Assembly: GCA_031404155.1 (NCBI GenBank)
Contig: JANNGZ010000255.1
Span: 1 to 5,274 of the forward strand
DNA length: 5,274 nt
Direction of reading: 5' to 3'
From: JANNGZ01 sp031404155
Lineage (GTDB): Bacteria > Pseudomonadota > Gammaproteobacteria > Burkholderiales > Burkholderiaceae_C
Shown: positions 1 to 5,274 of the stretch, one piece after another
How positions within the stretch are numbered: the first letter of the stretch is position 1
How the letters are laid out: every line of letters starts with the position of its first letter
Translations under genes and position numbers: made by a program
Notes under the pieces: model-generated
Seen by the model: the letters and a program-made list of their open reading frames with translations, nothing else
What the model was told of the DNA's origin: nothing
Database searches by the model: none

Positions 1-1884
1 TTCGACGCCAGCGGCAGCCTGATGGAGCGCATCGACGGCGTCTTCCACAACCTCTGCGCGAGCGAAACCTCGCCCGAGTTGCAGGCCGCACAGCGCCGCC
101 TCGCGCAGCCGCTGGCCGCGCACAGCAACGCGGTCTACATGCATGCCGCGCTGTTTGCGCGCATCGACGCGCTGCACCAGCGCCGCGACCAGCTCGGGCT
201 GGATGCCGAAGCGCTGCGGCTGCTCGAGCGGGTGCACCTGGACTTCGTGCGCGCCGGCGCCAAGCTGGTGGGCGCGCAGCAGTTGCGCTATGCGCAGGTC
301 ACCGAACGCCTGGCTCAACTCACCACCCAGTTCGGCCAGAACGTGCTCGCCGACGAGCGTGACTACAAGCTCGAGTTGCGCACCGAAGCCGAGCTGGCCG
401 GCCTGCCCGACGGCGTGCGCGCAGCGGCGCGCTCGGCGGCGCTGGAGCGCCAGCTCGGCGACACCCATGTGATCACGCTGTCGCGCTCGCTGGTCGTGCC
501 CTTCCTCACCTTCAGCGAGCGGCGCGACCTGCGCGAGCAGGCCTGGCGCGCCTGGACCGGCCGTGGCACCCACCCGGGCGCCAGCGACAACCGCCCGCTG
601 GTGCGCGAAATCCTTGCGCTTCGCGCCGAACAGGCCGCGCTGCACGGCCATGGCTGCTACGCCGACTACGCGCTCGCCGACAACATGGCGCGAGAACAAA
701 GTGCGGTGCGCCGCCTGCTCGACAACGTGTGGCAACGTGCGCTGCCGGCGCTGGAGCGCGAACGCGCGCAGCTCGACCGGCTGCGGCGCGAGGCCCACTC
801 GAAGGACAGCAGCATCGAACCCTGGGACTGGCGCAGCTGGGCCGAGCAGGTGCGCCAGCGCACCTACGCGATCGACGACGCCGAGGTGAAGCCCTACTTC
901 TCGCTGCCGCGCATGGTGGCCGCGGCGTTCGACTGCGCGACGCGGCTGTTCGGCATCCGCTTCGTCGAGCGTGAGGACCTGCCGGTCTACCACCCCGACG
1001 TGAAAGCCTACGAAGTGCGTGGTGCCGGCGACCGGCTGGTGGGCGTCTTCCTGCACGACAACTTCGCGCGGCCGAGCAAACGCAGCGGCGCGTGGATGAG
1101 CGAGTTCCGCGCCCAGTGCCGCAACGGCGGCGAGACGGTGCCGATCGTGGTCAACAACAACAACTTCGCCAAGGGCGCGCCGAACGAGCCCACGCTGCTT
1201 TCCTTCGACGATGTGCGCACCCTGTTCCATGAATTCGGCCATGGCCTGCACGGGCTGCTCTCGGACGTGACCTACCGCCGCCTGGCCGGCACCAGCGTGC
1301 TGCGCGACTTTGTCGAGCTGCCCTCACAACTCTTCGAACATTGGATGAGCGAACCGCAGGTGCTCAAGACGCACGCCCGGCATGTGAGCACCGGCGAGCC
1401 GATTCCCGACGCGCTGGTGGCGCGGCTGAAGGCCGCGGAAAAATTCGGCCAGGCCTACGAGACGGTGCGCTACGCCGCCAGCGCGATCACCGACCTGGAA
1501 GTGCATTCGCTTTCGGCGGCCGAGTTGCCCAGCGACGTGGTGGCCTTCGAGGAGCAGGTGCTCCAGCGCATCGGCCTGCCCGCGGGGGTGGGCATCAACC
1601 ACCGCTTCAGCCACTTCCAGCATCTCTTCGCCGGCTCCGGTTATGCCGCGGGCTACTACGTGTACCTGTGGGCCGAGGTGCTCGATGCCGATGCGTTCCA
1701 GGCCTTTGTCGAAGCCGGCGACCCCTTCGACGCCGCGGTGGCGGCGCGGCTGAAGCGGCATGTCTATGCAGCGGGCAACAGCGTCGAACCCGGCGCCGCC
1801 TACCGCGCGTTTCGCGGCCGCGACCCGCAGATCGAGCCGATGCTGCGCGAGCGCGGTCTGATCGAAGAGGGTGCCACCGCGTAG
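1..1884 (+). CDS. dcp: M3-family zinc metallopeptidase, peptidyl-dipeptidase Dcp (5'-truncated by window edge)
   Basis: This cytoplasmic-type zinc peptidase of the M3 (thimet oligopeptidase/Dcp) family is expected to remove C-terminal dipeptides from short peptides during peptide turnover. The frame is open from base 1, ahead of the first ATG at base 22, and the protein before and after that ATG reads as continuous M3 sequence. The true start is therefore upstream. 627 codons are visible against about 680 in E. coli Dcp, so roughly 50-60 residues are missing. Counting codons from base 1, the zinc motif HEFGH is at 410-414 (bases 1228-1242), with the third zinc ligand Glu439 in the segment DFVELPSQ. 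The C-terminal substrate-binding segment has His534, His538 and His541 followed by GYAAGYYVY, with tyrosines 548, 552 and 553. Segments such as VKPYF, LFGIRFVER, PVYHPDV and the final GNS...MLRERGL match my memory of Dcp better than of oligopeptidase A (PrlC), the main alternative. No frameshift or missing catalytic residue is seen. The gene ends 72 bases from the stop of the convergent kinase gene. Family assignment is near certain; the Dcp subtype is likely. Confidence 0.93.
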   Translation, partial: FDASGSLMERIDGVFHNLCASETSPELQAAQRRLAQPLAAHSNAVYMHAALFARIDALHQRRDQLGLDAEALRLLERVHLDFVRAGAKLVGAQQLRYAQVTERLAQLTTQFGQNVLADERDYKLELRTEAELAGLPDGVRAAARSAALERQLGDTHVITLSRSLVVPFLTFSERRDLREQAWRAWTGRGTHPGASDNRPLVREILALRAEQAALHGHGCYADYALADNMAREQSAVRRLLDNVWQRALPALERERAQLDRLRREAHSKDSSIEPWDWRSWAEQVRQRTYAIDDAEVKPYFSLPRMVAAAFDCATRLFGIRFVEREDLPVYHPDVKAYEVRGAGDRLVGVFLHDNFARPSKRSGAWMSEFRAQCRNGGETVPIVVNNNNFAKGAPNEPTLLSFDDVRTLFHEFGHGLHGLLSDVTYRRLAGTSVLRDFVELPSQLFEHWMSEPQVLKTHARHVSTGEPIPDALVARLKAAEKFGQAYETVRYAASAITDLEVHSLSAAELPSDVVAFEEQVLQRIGLPAGVGINHRFSHFQHLFAGSGYAAGYYVYLWAEVLDADAFQAFVEAGDPFDAAVAARLKRHVYAAGNSVEPGAAYRAFRGRDPQIEPMLRERGLIEEGATA

Positions 1885-1942
1885 ACCGCGGCCTGGCACC
1901 GCACGCCGGGCGTCACGCGCTCAGCGCACGGTGCCACGGCCG
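1870..1942. terminator. Competing stem-loops at the convergent gene ends, possible bidirectional terminator
   Basis: The heptamer GGTGCCA occurs at 1870-1876 and 1930-1936, and its reverse complement TGGCACC lies between them at 1894-1900. The middle copy can pair with either flank. Upstream fold: 1870-1881 pairs with 1887-1900, giving 7 plus 5 base pairs around a two-base CC bulge, with a five-base loop TAGAC that contains the peptidase stop codon. Downstream fold: 1889-1901 pairs with 1929-1942, giving 13 base pairs with one bulged C (1937) and a 27-base loop that can itself form a small stem (ACGC/GCGT). Both folds are direct readings of the sequence. Position between two converging stops fits a shared transcription-end or mRNA 3'-end structure. 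Neither strand has a U-tract after the stem, so a classical intrinsic terminator is not shown; the function is inferred. Confidence 0.45.
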
Positions 1943-1956
1943 GCCTCTCGCATTGC

Positions 1957-4900
1957 TCAGTTCACTGCGCGCGCTGCGGGCCGGCCGAAGAGCCGGTCCA
2001 GACCCGACATGAAAGCGCGGAAATCCACCGGCTTGGTCCAGTAGTCGTTGAAGCCCGCGGCCAGTGCGCGCTCGATGTCCTCGGGCATCGCGTTGGCCGA
2101 CAAGGCAATGCACGGGATCGACGCGGTGGCCGCGTCGGCACGCAGGCGGCGCAGCACCTCATGGCCGTCGAAGTCGGGCAGTTGCATATCCACCAGGATC
2201 AGCCTCGGCCGCATCTCGCGGGCAATCGCCACGCCCGAAGTGCCGTCGCCGGCACTCTGGAAATCGATCTCCGGCCGCCGCGATACCAGCTCGCCGACCA
2301 CCAGCACATTGACCGGGTTGTCCTCGATATAGAGCAGGCACGGGCGGGCGGCGCCGTCGGCGGGCAGCTCGCCGAGCGCGGAGGGTTCGGTCGGTAGCCA
2401 CAAGGGCGCATTGCCGGTGCTGGCGAAGGCCAGGCGCACAGCGAACACGCTGCCGACGCCGACGCGGCTGCTCACCGCGATGTCGCCGCCCATGCGTTCG
2501 ACGATGGTCTTGACGATGGTCAGGCCGATGCCGGTGCCTTCGATGCCGTCCTGCTCCACCCCCAGGCGGTTGAAGGGCTCGAAAACTTCGTTCAGGCGCT
2601 GCGGCTCGATGCCGCGGCCGCTGTCGGTCACGCGCAGGAAGATGTCGTCGTCGCGGCGCTGCGCATCCACCGTCACGCTGCCGCCGGGCCGGTTGTACTT
2701 GATCGCGTTGGAGAGCAGGTTGAGCAGCACCTGGCGCAGGCGCGTCGGGTCGGCGAAGGCGCCGCCGTCGAGCGGGCCGAGTTCGATCTGCACCCCATGT
2801 TCGCGCGCCAGCGCGTCCACCAGCGGCAGCGTGTCCAGCACCAGGCCCTCCAGCGCCACCGGCTGCAGCTCCAGGCGCAGCTCGCCGCCCTCCAGGCTGG
2901 AGAGGTCGAGCACGTCGTTGATCAGCGCCAGCAGGTGCGTGCCCGCGGCGCGGATGTGTTCGAGCCGGCGCAGGCGTTGCTGCGGGTCGGCGTCGGCCGC
3001 GTCGGTCTGCAGCAGTTGGGTGAAGCCGAGCACCGCGTTGAGCGGGGTGCGCAGTTCGTGGCTCATGCGCGAGAGGAACTTGGACTTCGCGCGGCTCTCG
3101 CGCAGCGCCAGCTCACGGTCGCGCTGCGCGATCTCGGCATGCTTGATGTCGGTGATGTCCCAGTTGACGCCGATGCGCCGTGTTTCGCGCCCCTCGTCGT
3201 CGAACACCGAACTCGACCGCGACGCCAGCCAGCGCACCGTGCCGTCGGGCCAGACGATGCGGAACTCCAGCGTGCTGCTCTTGGTGGCCGGGGTGCGCGG
3301 CGCCATCATCCGCCGCATCTCCTCGCGGTCGTCGGGGTGGATCGCGGCCATGCGCTGGGCCAGGCTGGGTGCTTCCAGCGCCGGCTCCAGGCCGCCGAGG
3401 CGAAACATCTGGTCGTCCCAGATCGCGCCACCGTCGGCCGGGACGTGCTCCCAGGTGCCGATGCCCGCGCCGCGTGCGGCCAGCGACGAACGCCGCGCCG
3501 CGTCGCGCAGGTTCTCCATCGTGTCGTGCTGCTCGGTCACGTCCATGACCACGCCGAAGAAGCGGTGCCGGCCTTCGGCTTCGGTCTCGCCGTTGCCGCG
3601 CACCAGCACCCAGCGCACGGTACCGTCGGGACGAACGATGCGGAACTCGTCCTCCGCGGGTGCGGCGCTGCCGCTGAACCAGTTCACCGCGCCCTGAGCA
3701 ACGCGCTCCCGGTCTTCAGGGTGAACACAACGGCGCAGCCACTCGCCCAGGCGCAGCGGAGCGTTCGAAGCCTGGAGCCCGAACAGCTCGTACATGCGGG
3801 CGTTCCACTCCGGCGCGGTGTCTTCGAACGAAGTCGACCACAGGCCGATGCGCGCAGACTCCGCGGCCGCTTCCAGGCGCCGCGCCAGGTCCATCGCACG
3901 GCGCGCTTGTTCGACCCGCTCGGTCACGTCCAGGGCCACGGTCAGGCAGGCCAAGGGCTCGCCCTTGGTGTCGCGTTGCAGCACACGGCGGGTGAGCAGG
4001 GTGCGCCAGCCGCCGTCCGAGCGGCGAAAGCGCGCCTCGAGGCCGGTCGGCCCACCGCTGCGCAGCGTCTCCCTCACCGAAGCCGCCATAGCGGGCAGGT
4101 CGTCCGGGTGAAGGCGCTCTCTCATCTCGCGCAAGGTGATCGGCTCGTCGCGCAGCGGTATTTCCAGCAGCTTGTAGCCACGCTCGTTGCAGTGCACCAG
4201 CTTGGTTTTCAGGTCGTGGCGCGAAATCGCGATGTCAGCCAGATCCACCGCCAGCTGCAACTGCGCATTGGCGTCCTCGAAGGAGCGCGCAAGATCGAAG
4301 GCGTCGGTGTCGTCGAGCAGGATGCCGAGCACCCGCGCGGGTTTGCCATTCGGGCCGTCGATGACACGCCAATGCGAATGGATTCGGCGCAGGCTGCCGT
4401 CGTCATGCATCACCCGGTAGCGCACCGAGTAGCTGCCGGCCTTGGCCAGCGAGGCGAGGAAGCGCTCGGGCGCCCGGTCCTCGGGGTGGATGCGCGCCGC
4501 CGCGGCGGCGAAGTCGGGTGTGCCGTCGCCTTCGGGCAGCCCCCAGAAGCGGAATACATGCTGGTCCCAGCGCCCCTTCAGGGTTGCCACGTCGCGTTCC
4601 CAGACGCCCATGCGGCCGAAGTCCTGGGCCATGTCGAGCAGTTCGGTCAAACGGGTGTTGTCGGCCGCCAGGCGCTTGCGCTCGCTGACGTCGGCCAGCG
4701 TCACCAGGTGGCCGGAACCGTCTTGCAGCGGCGTGCTGTCGAGCTGAAGCCAGGGCGCCGAGTCGTCGTTGCGCCGAAGCTGCCATTCGAAGCCGCGAAT
4801 CACCGGGTCCTTGGTCCACTGGACGCTGAGGCTGGGCGTCGGGTGGCCGAGCAGCGCATCCAGCGCTCGGCCCTCGCAGGCCCCCGGCTTGCGGCCGAGC

Positions 4901-5040
4901 AAAGCCTCGAAAGCGCGGCTGGCCCACTTCACCCGCCCGCGCGCATCCACCATGGCCATCCGGCAGGCGTCGTGGTTGAGCATCGCGGCCAGCGCGTGCG
5001 GGGCAATCGAGTGGGACGGCGGAGCGGCGATCGGCGGCAT
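1957..5040 (-). CDS. Five-PAS cytoplasmic hybrid sensor histidine kinase with C-terminal receiver domain
   Basis: This is a complete two-component hybrid kinase of 1027 residues, counted from the ATG at 5040. No signal peptide or membrane segment is visible, so it should sense in the cytoplasm. Approximate order: PAS1 18-120, PAS2 134-245, PAS3 258-375, PAS4 386-505, PAS5 514-635, HisKA 650-715, HATPase_c 765-870, a short Pro/Ala linker 871-900, receiver 901-1020. PAS2, 4 and 5 carry the PAS_3-type G-x-W ... W pattern, and HPED/HPDD recurs at 185, 311, 440 and 568. PAS boundaries are marked by DVSER, DVTER, DVTEQ and DITD, followed by charged linker helices. The phosphoacceptor is His661 in SHELRTPLN; the following Glu662 and Thr665 fit the E-x-x-T motif of kinases that also act as phosphatases. 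ATP-binding residues are N-box Asn778, G1 Asp806 (DSGRGI) and G2 GTGIGL at 835-840. The receiver has Glu906/Asp907, phosphoacceptor Asp951, Ser981 and Lys1003, in normal spacing. No output or HPt domain is present, so an external partner is expected. The frame stays open to the window edge with an alternative TTG at 5253, but residues upstream of 5040 are Arg/Pro/Gly-rich and domain-free. A second Met (codon 20, base 4983) is also possible. The signal is unknown. Confidence 0.95.
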   Translation of the reverse strand: MPPIAAPPSHSIAPHALAAMLNHDACRMAMVDARGRVKWASRAFEALLGRKPGACEGRALDALLGHPTPSLSVQWTKDPVIRGFEWQLRRNDDSAPWLQLDSTPLQDGSGHLVTLADVSERKRLAADNTRLTELLDMAQDFGRMGVWERDVATLKGRWDQHVFRFWGLPEGDGTPDFAAAAARIHPEDRAPERFLASLAKAGSYSVRYRVMHDDGSLRRIHSHWRVIDGPNGKPARVLGILLDDTDAFDLARSFEDANAQLQLAVDLADIAISRHDLKTKLVHCNERGYKLLEIPLRDEPITLREMRERLHPDDLPAMAASVRETLRSGGPTGLEARFRRSDGGWRTLLTRRVLQRDTKGEPLACLTVALDVTERVEQARRAMDLARRLEAAAESARIGLWSTSFEDTAPEWNARMYELFGLQASNAPLRLGEWLRRCVHPEDRERVAQGAVNWFSGSAAPAEDEFRIVRPDGTVRWVLVRGNGETEAEGRHRFFGVVMDVTEQHDTMENLRDAARRSSLAARGAGIGTWEHVPADGGAIWDDQMFRLGGLEPALEAPSLAQRMAAIHPDDREEMRRMMAPRTPATKSSTLEFRIVWPDGTVRWLASRSSSVFDDEGRETRRIGVNWDITDIKHAEIAQRDRELALRESRAKSKFLSRMSHELRTPLNAVLGFTQLLQTDAADADPQQRLRRLEHIRAAGTHLLALINDVLDLSSLEGGELRLELQPVALEGLVLDTLPLVDALAREHGVQIELGPLDGGAFADPTRLRQVLLNLLSNAIKYNRPGGSVTVDAQRRDDDIFLRVTDSGRGIEPQRLNEVFEPFNRLGVEQDGIEGTGIGLTIVKTIVERMGGDIAVSSRVGVGSVFAVRLAFASTGNAPLWLPTEPSALGELPADGAARPCLLYIEDNPVNVLVVGELVSRRPEIDFQSAGDGTSGVAIAREMRPRLILVDMQLPDFDGHEVLRRLRADAATASIPCIALSANAMPEDIERALAAGFNDYWTKPVDFRAFMSGLDRLFGRPAARAVN
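3230..3648 (-). repeat. Internal coding repeat shared by PAS4 and PAS5 of the kinase
   Basis: Two 38-base segments, 3230-3267 and 3611-3648, match at 33 of 38 positions and lie exactly 381 bases apart, which is 127 codons or one PAS unit. They encode EFRIVRPDGTVRW in PAS4 (residues 465-477) and EFRIVWPDGTVRW in PAS5 (592-604), the late beta strands of the PAS fold. The match fades outside this stretch, although the two PAS domains remain alignable at protein level. This fits domain duplication followed by divergence. Strong family conservation of the F-R-x-x-x-P-D-G-x-x-R-W motif combined with GC-biased codons could give part of the identity. Confidence 0.7.
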
Positions 5041-5047
5041 GGGCAAA

Positions 5048-5068
5048 ACCGCCCAGGGTTTGGGCGGT
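5048..5068 (-). promoter_or_regulatory. Terminator-like hairpin abutting the kinase start codon
   Basis: In the kinase direction the sequence reads ACCGCCCA, a five-base loop AACCC, then TGGGCGGT. This is a perfect 8-bp stem (5061-5068 with 5048-5055) with five G-C pairs in its core, continuing into a run of four T (5048-5045), then GCCC and the ATG at 5040. It has the form of a short intrinsic terminator but sits only seven bases before the start codon. It could attenuate transcription, hinder ribosome loading, or bring the upstream AGGAG at 5080-5076 closer to the ATG by looping out the spacer. If translation instead began further upstream, these bases would be coding and the hairpin incidental. 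Structure is seen; role is inferred. Confidence 0.5.
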
Positions 5069-5088
5069 CGAGGGGCTCCTGCGGGAGG

Positions 5089-5110
5089 GCGTGCCCAATT
5101 TTGCGTGCCC
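5089..5110. repeat. 8-bp direct repeat upstream of the kinase
   Basis: GCGTGCCC occurs at 5089-5096 and again at 5103-5110 on the plus strand, with starts 14 bases apart and the only AT-rich patch of this stretch (AATTTT, 5097-5102) between them. Placement 50-70 bases before the kinase start would suit a binding site for a regulator. It is short and GC-rich, so chance is a serious alternative in this composition. Confidence 0.3.
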
Positions 5111-5274
5111 GTTCCGCGACCCCGCGCCAAAAAACCGTGAACGAATGGGGCGCCGCGCCAAGGGCGAGGTAATGAGACGCAGCGGCGGAGCGCGCCCGGC
5201 CAACCGCTGCGCGGCCGCCGGCGCTGCCGCTCGGAAACGCCGGGCCGTCCCAAGTTTCCTTGCTCCCCCCTCGG

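Larger units (their letters stand above)
5041..5274 (-). other. Upstream region of the kinase gene, leader with no assigned gene
   Basis: These 234 bases precede the kinase and continue past the window edge. No strong Shine-Dalgarno lies within 5-10 bases of the ATG at 5040. The nearest is AGGAG at 5080-5076, separated by 35 bases that include the hairpin at 5048-5068, and it lies within a small four-pair stem CTCC/GGAG (5076-5087). A weak -10-like CAAAAT (5103-5098, minus strand) has no -35 at proper spacing; TTGGCG at 5130-5125 is 21 bases away. I therefore do not call a promoter. The kinase frame has no stop across this region. On the plus strand an ATG at 5172 opens a short frame running off the window, of doubtful composition. 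Confidence 0.5.

Noticed and set aside
1324..1899. 191-codon minus-strand open frame opposite the peptidase
   Set aside because: It is antisense to the conserved M3 core, has His/Gly/Arg-rich shadow composition, and begins inside the convergent spacer without a supporting ribosome site.
1341..2012. 223-codon plus-strand frame overlapping the peptidase 3' end and the kinase 3' end
   Set aside because: It is an out-of-frame, Arg/Gly-rich reading of the peptidase coding sequence that continues into the antisense of the receiver domain; no family is recognisable.
2411..3697. 428-codon plus-strand open frame opposite the kinase
   Set aside because: Its translation is dominated by Ser, Arg, Pro and Thr with no domain pattern, and it lies fully antisense to a kinase with intact catalytic motifs.
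5098..5130. Possible sigma-70 promoter for the kinase (TTGGCG and CAAAAT on the minus strand)
   Set aside because: The spacer is 21 bases, well beyond the usual 16-18, and the -10 matches only four of six positions.
4403..5203. 266-codon minus-strand frame overlapping the kinase N-terminus
   Set aside because: It is a +1/-1 shadow of PAS1 and PAS2 coding sequence; the kinase frame carries the recognisable PAS motifs and this one does not.
5041..5253. Extended kinase N-terminus from the TTG at 5253
   Set aside because: Purine-rich sequence precedes this TTG, but the 71 added residues are Arg/Pro/Gly-rich, carry no domain or signal peptide, and run through the hairpin at 5048-5068. The ATG at 5040 lies at the natural edge of PAS1.

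Overview
The window is very GC-rich, with strong G/C preference at third codon positions. Protein sequence and codon style fit a high-GC proteobacterium, most likely a betaproteobacterium of the Burkholderiales. This placement is an inference from composition and protein style, because there is no rRNA or other taxonomic marker in the window.

Layout: two large genes converge on a short spacer. Bases 1-1884 (+) hold the 3' nine-tenths or so of an M3-family zinc metallopeptidase, best read as peptidyl-dipeptidase Dcp. Its start lies before the window. Bases 1885-1956 are a 72-base convergent spacer. It contributes to two mutually exclusive stem-loops, one of which has the peptidase stop codon in its loop. 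Bases 1957-5040 (-) hold one complete 1027-residue cytoplasmic hybrid sensor histidine kinase: five PAS domains at a period of about 127 residues, then HisKA, HATPase_c and a C-terminal receiver. All catalytic residues are in place. Bases 5041-5274 are the kinase's upstream region. It carries a perfect 8-bp hairpin with a short T-run directly against the chosen start codon, a buried Shine-Dalgarno-like AGGAG, and an 8-bp direct repeat.

How the genes work together: nothing in the sequence links the peptidase to the kinase. They converge and do not share an operon. The peptidase would recycle peptides by removing C-terminal dipeptides. The kinase would sense one or more cytoplasmic signals through its PAS array and relay phosphate from His661 to Asp951, and probably onward to an HPt protein or regulator encoded elsewhere.

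I see no mobile element, CRISPR array, tRNA, rRNA or evident new defence or metabolic system. The points most worth checking are the hairpin at the kinase start and the competing stem-loops at the convergent 3' ends. The very long open frames opposite the kinase look like GC-driven shadows.
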